In this document: positions 34,787 through 43,978 of the stretch, in pieces
Numbering within the stretch: position 1 is the first letter of the stretch
Layout: each line of letters opens with the position of its first letter
Assembly: GCF_004331345.1 (NCBI RefSeq)
Contig: NZ_SJJZ01000003.1
Location: 1,550,001 to 1,614,000, forward strand
From: Kribbella soli
Lineage (GTDB): Bacteria > Actinomycetota > Actinomycetes > Propionibacteriales > Kribbellaceae
DNA length: 64,000 nt
Reading direction: 5' to 3'
Notes under the pieces: model-generated
Told to the model about the DNA's origin: nothing
The model's input: the letters and a program-made list of their open reading frames with translations, nothing else
Database searches by the model: none
Program-made: the position numbers and the translations under genes

Positions 34787-35791
34787 CTAGGCCACTGCTT
34801 CATCACGAGGGTCGTCACCAGGCTGGGCCGATGAACGGACAACCGTCGTACCGGCCGGCGATCGACGGGCCTGCCGTACCTGGTTCCGGAACTGAACGGG
34901 CGATGAGCCGACCACGCGGCGGAACGCGGTGCTGAACGCACTCTCGGACTGGTAGCCCGTGGCCCGTGCGAGCTCGGAGATCGACAGCGTGTCGCGGGCG
35001 AGGGCGTCGCGGGCGAGGCTCATGCGCCATTGGATCAGGTACTCCAGGGGCGGGATCCCGACGTGGCTCTTGAAGGCCTGGGCGAACGCGGAACGCGACA
35101 TGTGGCTGATCTCGGCGAGCTCCTTGAGGCTCCAGGAGTGCGCCACGTCCGCGTGCACGGCGCGCAGCGCGGCGCCGATGCCGTCCTCGTTCAGGGCGCC
35201 CAGCCAGCCGGTGGGCCGGTCTGTCTGGGCGGCGTGAGCGCGCAGCATGTGCACGAGCAGGATCTGTGCAAGGTGGTTCTGCACCAGCGGGCCGCCGGCA
35301 GCGGTGAGGCCGACCTCGGTGGCCAGGAGATCGATCAACTGCGCGAGCCGCCGGCCATGAGGATCGGTCTCGCGGACGATCACCAGCGGCGGCAGGAGAT
35401 CGGTCAGGAGGGCCGCGTTCTGGTCGTCGAACGCGATGTGCCCGACGCAGACGTAGAGGTCCTCCTCGGAGGCCGGGCCGATCCGCACGAACCCGTCTTC
35501 GGCACCCGCCAGCACCGGCGCCGCGGGGCGCGGGCTCGCGTCGAGCGTGCTGGCCAGGACGTACGGCGGAGGGTTGCCCAGCATGAAGGTGTCACCCTCC
35601 TGCAGCAGCACCGGCTCGTGCCCGTCGAGGATCAACCAGCACGTGCCGCGCACGAGGCCGCCGATCCGCACGTGCAGGAACGTGTCGAAGCGCAACGCCC
35701 ATTCTCCCGCGGCCCGGAGGTTGGGCCCGATCACTGTGCGGGGACGGAGCAGGCCGATCGCGTCAGCCACCGGATCCCGAAAGCCGAGCAC
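34787..35791 (-). CDS. AraC-family regulator with cupin-type N-terminal domain
   Basis: 334 residues from the GTG at 35791, which sits 8 bases after AGGAGG; a GTG three codons earlier overlaps that ribosome site and is unlikely. Residues 15-190 look like the AraC_binding/cupin_6 type domain ('GTCWLILDGHEPVLLQEGD'). The two HTH motifs occupy 205-305 ('SLKELAEISHMSRSAFAQAF', 'ISELARATGYQSESAFSTAF' as helix pairs) followed by 'RRVVGSSPVQFR'. It is divergent from an SDR gene 121 bases away, the likely target. Effector unknown. Confidence 0.9.
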   Translation of the reverse strand: MLGFRDPVADAIGLLRPRTVIGPNLRAAGEWALRFDTFLHVRIGGLVRGTCWLILDGHEPVLLQEGDTFMLGNPPPYVLASTLDASPRPAAPVLAGAEDGFVRIGPASEEDLYVCVGHIAFDDQNAALLTDLLPPLVIVRETDPHGRRLAQLIDLLATEVGLTAAGGPLVQNHLAQILLVHMLRAHAAQTDRPTGWLGALNEDGIGAALRAVHADVAHSWSLKELAEISHMSRSAFAQAFKSHVGIPPLEYLIQWRMSLARDALARDTLSISELARATGYQSESAFSTAFRRVVGSSPVQFRNQVRQARRSPAGTTVVRSSAQPGDDPRDEAVA

Positions 35792-35805
35792 CGAGCACAC
35801 CTCCT

Positions 35806-35851
35806 GGACGATACGTAAAGAACTATGGACTCTGCATTATGGATCGTATCC
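35806..35851. promoter_or_regulatory. Inverted GGACGATAC/GTATCC elements between AraC and SDR genes
   Basis: GGACGATACG (35806-35815) and GATCGTATCC (35842-35851) face each other across an AT-rich 26-base stretch. Spaced inverted half-sites between a divergent AraC gene and its target are typical for this family. The exact operator is inferred. Confidence 0.4.
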
Positions 35852-35912
35852 GCCCTCTCCCGCAGTATCGAAGTCGAACGGATCGGCATCGAGAAGTGAT
35901 GGAGACACCCAT

Positions 35913-36665
35913 ATGGGACAGCTGGAAGGCAAGACGTCGGTGGTCACCGGAGGAAGCACCGGCATCGGCCTGGCCACCGCCGTACGGCTGGCAGACGAGG
36001 GCGCGTACGTGTTCGTCACCGGCCGGCGCGAGGCCGAGTTGGAGGCCGCCGTCAAGACCATCGGAACGGACCGGGCGACAGGAGTGGCCGGCGACATCGC
36101 CAACGTGGCCGACCTGGACCGGCTCTACGACGCGGTCCGGGTCCGAGGCAAGGGCCTGGACGTGCTTGTGGCGAACGCGGCGGTCGGTACGTTCGTGACG
36201 TTGGAGCAGACCACCGAGGAGCACTTCGACCAGACCTTCGCGGTCAACGTCCGAGGCACGCTGTTCACCGTGCAGAAGGCGTTGCCGCTGCTCAACGACG
36301 GCGCCTCGATCGTCCTGGTCGGCTCGACAGCCGGCGACCGTGGAGTAGAAGCGTTCGGCGCGTACGCGGCGTCGAAGGCAGCCGTCCGGTCCTTCGCGCG
36401 CACGTGGTCCAACGAACTCAAAGGCCGCGGCATCCGGGTCAACGTGATCTCGCCGGCATGGATCGAGACCCCCGGAGGCACCGCCGCTTTCGGCGACGAG
36501 GAAACCGCCCGGGCCGTCAAGCAGAACGTCGCCGCGACCGTGGCCAAGGGCCGCATGGGTCAACCTGACGAGGCCGCCGCAGTCGTGGCCTTCCTGGCCT
36601 CGGAACAAAGCAGCTACGTCGTCGGCGCGAACATCTACGTCGACGGCGGTACGAACCAGATCTGA
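35913..36665 (+). CDS. Classical short-chain dehydrogenase/reductase
   Basis: 250 residues from the ATG at 35913; the frame is open upstream, but SDR homology begins here. 'VTGGSTGIG' (11-19) binds NADP(H), with 'TGRRE' (37-41) contributing the NADP-specific Arg. Asn88 lies in 'VANAA', Ser138 in 'VGSTAG', Tyr151 and Lys155 in 'YAASK', and 'SPAWIETPG' closes the site. The C-terminus 'GANIYVDGGTNQI' is typical. It reduces or oxidises a carbonyl/alcohol of unknown identity and is probably induced through the divergent AraC regulator. Confidence 0.93.
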   Translation: MGQLEGKTSVVTGGSTGIGLATAVRLADEGAYVFVTGRREAELEAAVKTIGTDRATGVAGDIANVADLDRLYDAVRVRGKGLDVLVANAAVGTFVTLEQTTEEHFDQTFAVNVRGTLFTVQKALPLLNDGASIVLVGSTAGDRGVEAFGAYAASKAAVRSFARTWSNELKGRGIRVNVISPAWIETPGGTAAFGDEETARAVKQNVAATVAKGRMGQPDEAAAVVAFLASEQSSYVVGANIYVDGGTNQI

Positions 36666-36686
36666 GCGCCGCTGAGCCAGGCGCTG

Positions 36687-37622
36687 CTACGCGATGGGGC
36701 TGCGTAGCCATCCATGGCGTTCAGCACATCGGCGGGCGGTGGCCAGAACACCTGCGATGGCAGGGGAAGGATCGTTCGTCGGCCATAGCACCGAGAGCTC
36801 CGCGGGGATCGGCGGATCGACGACGTCGCGAACGGTGACGCTGGTGCTGGCCTTCGCGGCGTGCTCGGCGAACGACGCGGGGGCCAGGCCGACCTCACGT
36901 CCGCTGGAGAGCCGGGCGAGCATCGCGTTCACCGGAGGGTCCTCGAAGGCGCGGATATCGGGCGCGAAGCCCGCTTCGTGGCACGCGGCGACGATGCCGT
37001 CGTAGTACGCCGGGGCGAGGCGGCGGGGAAACAGCAGCAGCGTCTCGTCGCTGAGGTCCGTCAACGGGATCGTCGGCGCGGCAGCGAGGCGGTGGCGAGT
37101 GCTCAGGAGCGCGGACACCGTCTCCTGGCGCAGGATCTCGCCAGCTACCCCGTCGAGGGGCTGCGGTGCCAGGGCGAGACCGATGTCGAGGTCGCCGGCG
37201 CAGACTCGTTCGGGGATCTCGGCGCTGAAGAGTTCTCGGGCCTCGACCGTCAGATCGGGGTGGTCTTCCTGAAGGGCATCCAGGAGCTTCGTGAGCGTGT
37301 CCAGGCTCGAGATCGGGGTGTAGCCCAACCGGATCGTCGCCGCGGCTCCTGACCCGGCCAGTCGAGTGCGCTGCAGGGCTTGCTCCAGTGCGGCCAACGC
37401 GATCGGCGCCTCCTTGAGCAGCGTCCGGCCTGCGGCGGTGAGCTGCACCCAACGGCTCGAACGCACGAAGAGCGGGGTTCCGAGCGCCTCCTCGAGCTTG
37501 CGGATCTGATGACTCAGGGACGGCTGCGAGATGTAGAGACGCATGGCTGCGCGACCGAAGTGGAGTTCCTCGGCCACGGCCAGGAAGTAGCGCAGGAGGC
37601 GGGGGCTGATGTCGATAGACAG
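36687..37622 (-). CDS. LysR-family regulator with non-canonical start
   Basis: 311 residues if started at the CTG at 37622; the first GTG (37577) would give 296 residues but cuts off the first helix of the HTH ('SPRLLRYFLAV'). Between the CTG and the preceding in-frame TAG no ATG or GTG exists; the family-usual 'MDISPRLLRYF' start reads ATC at the Met position. HTH recognition helix 'ISQPSLSHQIRKLEEAL' lies at about 33-49 and the effector domain at 90-300. The 5' end overlaps its own candidate operator (37613-37631). It is divergent from a small-multidrug-export gene. The start is uncertain, the family clear. Confidence 0.8.
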   Translation of the reverse strand: MSIDISPRLLRYFLAVAEELHFGRAAMRLYISQPSLSHQIRKLEEALGTPLFVRSSRWVQLTAAGRTLLKEAPIALAALEQALQRTRLAGSGAAATIRLGYTPISSLDTLTKLLDALQEDHPDLTVEARELFSAEIPERVCAGDLDIGLALAPQPLDGVAGEILRQETVSALLSTRHRLAAAPTIPLTDLSDETLLLFPRRLAPAYYDGIVAACHEAGFAPDIRAFEDPPVNAMLARLSSGREVGLAPASFAEHAAKASTSVTVRDVVDPPIPAELSVLWPTNDPSPAIAGVLATARRCAERHGWLRSPIA

Positions 37623-37681
37623 ATCCTATCGTCCGGTGCCGGGACAAGTCTTGGACGCCCGCAGGGCAACCGCCTTAGCGT
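37613..37681 (+). promoter_or_regulatory. LysR-type box and promoter, copy 2
   Basis: CGATAG-N7-CTATCG (37613-37631, T-N11-A pattern), TTGGAC (37651-37656) and TAGCGT (37676-37681) repeat the block at 28197-28265 with identical spacing. It lies between the divergent LysR gene and the export gene at 37815, overlapping the first LysR codons, so it could serve autorepression and activation. Confidence 0.6.
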
Positions 37682-37814
37682 CGTAACACGCCACGGGACG
37701 GGCCCAGCCCGCCCATCCCATGACACAGAACCCATTACGCAGAAGGAATCACGTCGAGTCCGACCTTTGCGGTACGCGTCACGGGCCCACGCGCCCCAAA
37801 CAGGAAGACATCCA

Positions 37815-38366
37815 ATGTCAGGTTCCAATCCCTACGAGTGGTTCCAGGATCTCGTTGGACAAGTACCCGAGCTCGTCCAGCCCTTTGTCGTCGCGCTCGC
37901 CGGCGCGATCCCGTACATCGAGGGCGAAGGATCGGCGGCACTGGGCGTCTTCGCGGGCATTCACCCGGTGGTCGCCGGCATATCGGGTGCGGTGGGCAAC
38001 ATCATCGCCGTCGTGCTCGTCGTACTGCTCAGCTCCCGGGCCCGCGCCACCGCCCTCGCGCGCCGTAGCCGCCGCCCCGGCGCCGCAGCACTCTCGACGG
38101 ACGAGCAAGCGCACGAGAGTGAGCGCGCCGAGAAGCAATCCAACGGCCACAAGCGACTGCGCCGGTTGCTGGTCCGGTTCGGCGTCCCCGGTGCCAGCCT
38201 CCTGGGTCCCTTGGCGCTGCCGACCCATCTCACCGCCGCGACCCTGGTCGCCACGGGCGTGAGCAAGCGCTGGGTCATCCTCTGGCAGGTGATCGCGATC
38301 GTGCTGTGGGCAGCCCTACTCACCCTGGCCGCAACCGGCCTCGTCACCGTGATCGAGGCCGAATGA
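37815..38366 (+). CDS. Small multi-drug export family membrane protein
   Basis: 183 residues from the ATG at 37815 (AGGAAGA at 37802-37808). Hydrophobic helices at about 20-40, 45-75 and 120-180, with a basic, charged loop of 40 residues between ('RARATALARRSRRPG' region). 'ALAGAIPYIEGEGSAALGV' and 'GVPGASLLGPLALPTHLTAA' match the small multi-drug export (Sm_multidrug_ex) family, whose members have four to five helices and mostly unproven function. It is preceded by the LysR-box promoter and probably regulated by the divergent LysR protein. Confidence 0.85.
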   Translation: MSGSNPYEWFQDLVGQVPELVQPFVVALAGAIPYIEGEGSAALGVFAGIHPVVAGISGAVGNIIAVVLVVLLSSRARATALARRSRRPGAAALSTDEQAHESERAEKQSNGHKRLRRLLVRFGVPGASLLGPLALPTHLTAATLVATGVSKRWVILWQVIAIVLWAALLTLAATGLVTVIEAE

Positions 38367-38381
38367 CCGTCCGCCATCCCT

Positions 38382-41036
38382 TCAGAAGGTTCCAGTTGGA
38401 GCAGGACGGGTCGCGCTGAATTGCCCGGGCGGAAGCGTCGTACTTTCGCCGTCCGGGAAGACGACTTCGGCGGTGGAGCCGGGCGGTATGTCGACAGTGA
38501 TCTGGAAGGTTCCGCCCTCGATGCGCCAGGCGACGTCGATGCGACCCTGAGGACTTTCGTAGGAGCCCCGGGCCCACGTGATCTCCCGATGCTGAACCGG
38601 CGCAACGACAAATGATTCCCAGGCAACGGAATCTTCGGCCTGCCGGAGGCCGAGGACGTGAGTATGCAGGAAGTGGACGACCGCGCCCTTGCTGTAGTGG
38701 TTGAGTGAAGCGTGCGGGTTCCCGTCGTCGTCGATCCCGTCCCACTCTTCCCAGATCGTCGTCGCCCCGCGGTCCAGCATCGTCAACCAGGACGGGGACG
38801 TGCGCTGGAAGAGCAGGTCATAGGCAACATCGGCGTACCCCAGGTCGGCGAGCACCGGGAGCAACTGCGCCGTCGACAGGAATCCGGTCCCCAGATGGTT
38901 GCCCGTGGCCCGGATCAGCTCGACCAGCCGCCGTACGGCGCTCTGTCGCAACTCCCCCGGAATCAGGCCGAACCACAAAGCCCGCACGTAGCCGGCCTGG
39001 GTATCGCCTGCCGTCCGCCCGGACTCGTCGAGGAACTCCGTGCGCCAGGCATCACGCACCTGACTCGCGATCCCGGCGTAACGCGCCGCTTCCGCGGGCC
39101 GGCCAAGGATCTCGGCGATCCGCGCGAGGGTCGCACTCGACCTGTAGAGGTAGGCAGTACCGAGTTCGCCATTGTCGGACTCCACCGGGTCGCTCAGCGG
39201 CTCGATCGGCGTCCCATCGGGCGCCTTGGGCGTCGGCTCAGCCCATTCGCCCCAGTGGTAGGTGCCGTCCCAGATCAACTGCTCGTGAGGCAGCGGGTCG
39301 GCTGAGCGCTCGATCCGGGTCGGGTGCCGATGGGTGCGGGCGGCATCAAGACACCACTCCACCCAGCGAACCATCGCGGCCCAGTTCTCGGACAGAACCT
39401 CGCGATCGCCGTAGGCCTCGTAGAGCTCCATCGGGACCACCACGATCGCGTCGCCCCAGCCGGCCGATCCGGTCGTCCTGGCCAGGCGATCCTCGAGATT
39501 GAGCTTGGTACGCCGGCCGTCCGGGGAGAAGTTCGCGATCCGTCCATCGGGCAGTTGGTCGTCCCGGACCGAGCGAAGCCACTTCCGGGTGAATCCGTGA
39601 ACGTCGTACAGCCGCGTCGCTGCGGGAGCGAAGACCTGGTAGTCACCGGTCCAGCCGATCCGCTCCCGGGTCGGGCAGTCGGTGGGCACATCCACCGCGT
39701 TGCCACGAGAGCTCCAGACCGCGATGTCGTGCAGGCGGTTGAGGTCGGCACTGCTGCATTCGAATGTTCCGGTCCGGGTGAGATCCGAGTGCACCACGTG
39801 CATCGTCACACTCGCTGGGTCGATGACCCGACCGTCGTCGCGCCGCAATCGCGCGTACTGGAACCCATGCACGGTGTGCCGGGGCTCGAACACCGCGCCG
39901 TCGCCCGCGGACACGACCTCGTCGCGCTGCAGGAACCGGACCGGCCCGCCCTCTGGCAGGACGGAGTCCAGATGGGCGGTAGTCAGGTCGCCGTCGGTCC
40001 CGACGAACTCGCCGTAGTCGATGATCGTGCGAGTTCCCGCCGGGCCGAGGTCCGCAAGCGAGATCCAGCCCGAGGCGTTCTGGCCGAAGTCCGCCACCCA
40101 GCCTCCGGTGCCGGTCTGCCGCATCGTGACCGGCGGCCGGGACTCGATCCGCCGCACCGGCGGCGCCGGCGACCAATCGATGTCAGGAGCAACGACCTGG
40201 TCGACCAGAACCGGATGTCGTACGTCGGACGGCGATCCGAGGTCGACCGCTTGCCCGTCCATGAGGTCGGCGCGGGCAATCCTCGATCGTGAGCTCGTCC
40301 ACGTGGCGTCGCTGCGAACGACCTGCCGGGATGCGTCGTGGTGCCAGACGTGGAGTTCCAGCCGCGCGGCCGTCGTCGTACCCCATCCGGACGGCAGGCG
40401 GAAGCCGCCGGTCTTGCCGCGGTACCAGCCGTCCGACAGCAAGACCTCGAGCTCATTGCTGCCCGGCTGCAGGGATTCCGTGACATCCATCGCCTGCGCG
40501 TAGAGCGTGCGATCGTACGACGTCGAGCCCGGCGTCAACTCAGCGGTTCCGGCCCGTCGGCCGTTCACGAACGCCTCGTAGACACCGAGCGCGGTGGCGT
40601 ACAGCCGTGCGGACGCCACGTCGGCCGACAGCTCGAACCGCGTCGACAGCGCGTACGCGGGTCGCTTGCCATAGCCCTCGTCGGCACCTTCGACCGGAGA
40701 GATCCATTGAGCCATCCAGTCGCTGTCGAGGAGGCCGACCTCGAACCTGGCTGGATCGGACCAGTCCGACGAGCCCTGGTCGCCGCGCACCCGTACGCGC
40801 CACGTCACCCGCTGACAGCTTTGGAGCGGCGCCCACGGCCACGGGATGAACAAGTGCTCGCCCGACGCTTGCGTAACGCGAGCGAGCGGGGCGCCGTCGA
40901 CGGCCGCTTCCAGTTCGTACGCCGATTGGCCGGCAAACGCCCGTGGAACCCGCCACGAGAGTCTTGGCGACGGGCCGGACACAGTGAACTGGTCGCCACC
41001 GCTGTCGATCCGTAGTCGGTCCGGAGAACGACTCAT
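38382..41036 (-). CDS. GH78-family alpha-L-rhamnosidase
   Basis: 884 residues from the ATG at 41036, placed by GAGTGAGGAA; the ATG at 41063 lacks a site. No signal peptide, so it works on imported rhamnosides. N-terminal Ig-like and beta domains ('WRVRVRGDQGSSDWSDP', 'GTAELTPGSTSYDRTLYAQ' region), then the (alpha/alpha)6 barrel with 'RIGWTGDYQVF' near 470, which holds the acidic residues that bind rhamnose, and 'GATTIWEEWDG' near 750 with the candidate general base. Last gene of the importer operon (binding protein, two permeases, LacI), which identifies the likely substrate as an alpha-L-rhamnosyl oligosaccharide. Confidence 0.93.
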   Translation of the reverse strand: MSRSPDRLRIDSGGDQFTVSGPSPRLSWRVPRAFAGQSAYELEAAVDGAPLARVTQASGEHLFIPWPWAPLQSCQRVTWRVRVRGDQGSSDWSDPARFEVGLLDSDWMAQWISPVEGADEGYGKRPAYALSTRFELSADVASARLYATALGVYEAFVNGRRAGTAELTPGSTSYDRTLYAQAMDVTESLQPGSNELEVLLSDGWYRGKTGGFRLPSGWGTTTAARLELHVWHHDASRQVVRSDATWTSSRSRIARADLMDGQAVDLGSPSDVRHPVLVDQVVAPDIDWSPAPPVRRIESRPPVTMRQTGTGGWVADFGQNASGWISLADLGPAGTRTIIDYGEFVGTDGDLTTAHLDSVLPEGGPVRFLQRDEVVSAGDGAVFEPRHTVHGFQYARLRRDDGRVIDPASVTMHVVHSDLTRTGTFECSSADLNRLHDIAVWSSRGNAVDVPTDCPTRERIGWTGDYQVFAPAATRLYDVHGFTRKWLRSVRDDQLPDGRIANFSPDGRRTKLNLEDRLARTTGSAGWGDAIVVVPMELYEAYGDREVLSENWAAMVRWVEWCLDAARTHRHPTRIERSADPLPHEQLIWDGTYHWGEWAEPTPKAPDGTPIEPLSDPVESDNGELGTAYLYRSSATLARIAEILGRPAEAARYAGIASQVRDAWRTEFLDESGRTAGDTQAGYVRALWFGLIPGELRQSAVRRLVELIRATGNHLGTGFLSTAQLLPVLADLGYADVAYDLLFQRTSPSWLTMLDRGATTIWEEWDGIDDDGNPHASLNHYSKGAVVHFLHTHVLGLRQAEDSVAWESFVVAPVQHREITWARGSYESPQGRIDVAWRIEGGTFQITVDIPPGSTAEVVFPDGESTTLPPGQFSATRPAPTGTF

Positions 41037-41071
41037 GTGTTCCTCACTCTGCTGAACAGGCATGCTTCGGA

Positions 41072-41095
41072 GACTCGGCCGGAACCGGCCGAGTC
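41072..41095 (-). terminator. Perfect 11-bp hairpin between LacI and GH78 genes
   Basis: GACTCGGCCGG (41072-41082) and CCGGCCGAGTC (41085-41095) form a stem with a 2-base centre. It sits in the 83-base gap between the LacI stop and the GH78 start. It could lower GH78 expression as an attenuating hairpin, or be a protein-binding palindrome. Confidence 0.45.
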
Positions 41096-41119
41096 GCGGG
41101 ATGGGTCGTGATGTGGACG

Positions 41120-42166
41120 TCAGCGCGGAACGCGACGTGCAGCTGCCTTGCGCGGTGCCCGGCGCGGACTGCGTGCGGTACTGGCGCGGATGATCAGTTC
41201 GTGGGGCAGGATGGTCGCAGGGGCCGCGGACTCGCCGTTGACTTGAAGCATCAGTTGCGCGACAGCCTGGCGACCGTACTCGGCGTCGTCGACCCTGACA
41301 GTGGTGAGGGGAGGACGAAAGTAGTCCGACCCAGGAGCGTCGTCGAAGCCTGCGACACTGACATCTTCTGGAACCCGGCGTCCGGCCTCGTTGAGTGCGT
41401 AGACGACCCCCAAGGCCATCTCGTCGTTGGCGGTGAAGATCGCCGTCACCGAGGGATCATCGGCCAACAGTCGGCCGGCCTCGTACCCGGAGTGAGCGGT
41501 CCAGTCGCCGGCCAACGGTTCGGCAATCTCGGCACCGGCGTTCCGTAGCGCGTTCTCCCAGCCGCGTCGACGAAGCCGGCTGGAGGTCCAGTCGAGCGGA
41601 CCGGCGACGTGATGAACGGTTTCATGCCCGAGCGACAGCAGATGATCCACCACGTCCGCGGAAGCCCTGGTTGCGTCAGCGTGAACGGCGGGACCGTCGT
41701 AGTCGGGGACCTCACTGGTCGACACCAACGGCAACGTGGTGTCCAGCGCGCCCAACGTCTTCGCGGCCGACACCCACGGGGCCATGAAGATCACCCCGTC
41801 ACATCCGGCCCGGGCGAGCCGATCGATCCCGTCCTGCACAGTCGCCCGATCGAAGCTCGCGAACGTGGCCACACTGACGCCGAGCCCCAGCTCGGCCGCG
41901 GCCTGCTCGACGCCGATCATGATCGAGATCGCACCGAGCCCCATTTGCCGGTCGGTCAGCTGATGGGTCAGCAGGCCCACGCTGAGTCCTCGCCCGGTGG
42001 ACAACGCCCGCGCGATCGGATCGGGCCGGTAGCCGAGCGCCTTGATCACGCGCCGGACCTTGGCCGCCGTCCGCTTGTTCACGTTCTCGCCGCCACGAGC
42101 GACCCGTGACGCCGTCTGCCTGGATACCCCCGCAGCGAGCGCAACATCGGTGAGAGTAGCCCGCAC
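41120..42166 (-). CDS. LacI-family transcriptional repressor
   Basis: 348 residues from the GTG at 42166; the upstream open frame is Glu/Ser-rich and not part of the family. HTH at 4-25 ('TLTDVALAAGVSRQTASRVA'), hinge near 50-58, then the sugar-binding domain with 'DGVIFMAPWVS', 'VVDHLLSLGHETVHHVAG', 'TAIFTANDEMALGV' and 'DVSVAGFDDAPGSDYFRPPLTTV' (split). The basic tail 'RRAPRKAAARR' is unusual. It lies fourth in the rhamnoside operon and most likely represses it through the 33-bp palindrome upstream of the binding-protein gene. Inducer probably rhamnose or a rhamnoside. Confidence 0.9.
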   Translation of the reverse strand: MRATLTDVALAAGVSRQTASRVARGGENVNKRTAAKVRRVIKALGYRPDPIARALSTGRGLSVGLLTHQLTDRQMGLGAISIMIGVEQAAAELGLGVSVATFASFDRATVQDGIDRLARAGCDGVIFMAPWVSAAKTLGALDTTLPLVSTSEVPDYDGPAVHADATRASADVVDHLLSLGHETVHHVAGPLDWTSSRLRRRGWENALRNAGAEIAEPLAGDWTAHSGYEAGRLLADDPSVTAIFTANDEMALGVVYALNEAGRRVPEDVSVAGFDDAPGSDYFRPPLTTVRVDDAEYGRQAVAQLMLQVNGESAAPATILPHELIIRASTARSPRRAPRKAAARRVPR

Positions 42167-42221
42167 TACAGGCACAGGTTCCTCGGCCAACTCTTCTCCA
42201 CCTCCCTCCGACCCACGAAGC

Positions 42222-43043
42222 CTACTTGACCGCTCCGCTGCTGATGCCTTGCACAACTTGCCGCTGGGCGAAGACATAGAACACCACCACGGGCAGGACG
42301 GAGATCGCCGTGGCGGCCAGCAGAATGTTCTGCACCGGTGTCTCCGCGGACACGAAGTTCATCAACCCGCGCTGCACCGGCATCAACGTGTCGTCGTCGA
42401 ACAGGACCAGCGCCAACAGGTATTCGTTCCACACCGCGAGTCCCTGAATCACGGCGACAGCGATCAGACCCGGTCGCGCCAACGGGAGAATCACCCGCGC
42501 GAACGTGTTCAGCGCCGAACTGCCGTCGATCGCCGCCGCCTCCTCCAGATCCTTCGGCAGATTCGCGAAGAACCCGCGCATGATCAGCGCGGAGATCGGA
42601 ATGCCCGCCGAGATCAGAATCAACACATAGCCGAGCCGGCTGTTGGTCAACCCGAGCATCACCATCAGTTTGTACTGCGCGATGAACGACGCCGGCGCCG
42701 GAATGATCATCACCGCCAGCAACGCGAACGTCACCGCTGCCTTGCCTCGGAACTCGATCCGGGCCAACGCGTACCCTGCCAGACTGGAGACCACCAGGAT
42801 GCCGACGACCGCCGACACCGTGTAGATCATGCTGTTCGGCAGATAGGTGCCGAGGTCACCGTCGGTCCACGCAGTAACGTAATTCGACCACTGCGGCTTC
42901 GCCGGCAGTAGATCTTTGCCGCGGTACAACTCACTGCTCGTCTGCAGCGATCCGATCAGCAACCACACCATGGGGAACAGTGCCCCGACCGCGGCCAGCA
43001 CCAGCAGACCGTACAGACCACCGCGGCTCGCAAGACCCTTCAT
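42222..43043 (-). CDS. Sugar ABC transporter permease (MalG-type)
   Basis: 273 residues from the ATG at 43043, which overlaps the stop of the first permease (ATGA). Six membrane helices. The EAA loop that contacts the ATPase is visible as 'DLEEAAAIDGSSALNTFARVILPLARPG' in two halves near residue 185. It pairs with the upstream MalF-type protein to carry a sugar into the cell. No ATPase gene is in the operon; actinomycetes usually supply the shared MsiK ATPase from elsewhere. Confidence 0.93.
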   Translation of the reverse strand: MKGLASRGGLYGLLVLAAVGALFPMVWLLIGSLQTSSELYRGKDLLPAKPQWSNYVTAWTDGDLGTYLPNSMIYTVSAVVGILVVSSLAGYALARIEFRGKAAVTFALLAVMIIPAPASFIAQYKLMVMLGLTNSRLGYVLILISAGIPISALIMRGFFANLPKDLEEAAAIDGSSALNTFARVILPLARPGLIAVAVIQGLAVWNEYLLALVLFDDDTLMPVQRGLMNFVSAETPVQNILLAATAISVLPVVVFYVFAQRQVVQGISSGAVK

Positions 43044-43978
43044 TTCCGCCTCCGCGACAGCCAGAGATGCAGCATCGCGAGCAGGACCAGCGCGCCGCCG
43101 AAGATCACCGACATCGCCGCCGCGGATCCGAAGCGCTGGTTCGTGAACGCCTCCTGATAGATGCGCAGCGTCGGCACCATCGTGTGGTCGCCCGGACCAC
43201 CATTGGTGAGGACCTGCACGGTGCCGAACACCTGCAACGCTCCGAGCAGCGTCAGCAACGACACGATCGCCGTCACCGGCAGCAGGTCCGGCCAGGTCAC
43301 GTACCGGAACTTCGCCCAGCCGCCCGCGCCGTCCAGGTCGGCCGCTTCGTACAACTCCACGGGCACGTCCTGCAGGCCGGCCAGGTACAGAATGAAGCCG
43401 AATCCCCAGTGATACCAGAGGAAGACCGCCGCCACCGCCGGCAGCGCGGTACCGGGATCCTCGAGCCAGTTGTGCTGCAGGCCGGACAACCCGACGCCAC
43501 CAAGCAGCCGGTTCACGATGCCTGCGTTCGGAGCGAGCAGCCACGAGAACATCATCCCGATGACCACCACGGAGAAGACACCTGGAAGGTAGAACGCTGT
43601 CCGGAAGAACGCCTTGCCGCGACGTACCCGGTTGACCGCGATCGCCATCCCCAACGACAGCGCGTTGCCGAGGACGAATCCGGCCACACCGAAGATCAGC
43701 ACGTTCCGCATCGACGACCAGAAGACGGTGTCGTGCAGGACGAACTTGTAGTTGGACAGACCCACGAACGGGCTGGCCGTGCTGACACCGTCCCATTGCT
43801 GAAAGCTCAGCACGACGGCCTGGACGAACGGTACGAGCGTGAAGACGGCCAGCAGGAGCACCGCCGGCAAGAGGAACGCGTACGCCATCAGTTCCCGGCG
43901 CCGCGCGAGCGGACCGCGACGACGGGTTCTCGAGTGCGCTCGAGCGAGTTCGACTGCTTCGAGTGGACGGGCGGTCAC
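43040..43978 (-). CDS. Sugar ABC transporter permease (MalF-type)
   Basis: 312 residues from the GTG at 43978, which overlaps the TGA of the binding-protein gene; the longer open frame upstream is out of phase with that gene and is Arg-rich noise. Six membrane helices with a 25-residue basic N-tail. The EAA loop reads 'ELYEAADLDGAGGWAKFRYV' near residue 205. 'LTNGGPGDHT' is typical for MalF-type partners. It forms the membrane channel together with the MalG-type permease. Confidence 0.93.
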   Translation of the reverse strand: MTARPLEAVELARAHSRTRRRGPLARRRELMAYAFLLPAVLLLAVFTLVPFVQAVVLSFQQWDGVSTASPFVGLSNYKFVLHDTVFWSSMRNVLIFGVAGFVLGNALSLGMAIAVNRVRRGKAFFRTAFYLPGVFSVVVIGMMFSWLLAPNAGIVNRLLGGVGLSGLQHNWLEDPGTALPAVAAVFLWYHWGFGFILYLAGLQDVPVELYEAADLDGAGGWAKFRYVTWPDLLPVTAIVSLLTLLGALQVFGTVQVLTNGGPGDHTMVPTLRIYQEAFTNQRFGSAAAMSVIFGGALVLLAMLHLWLSRRRK

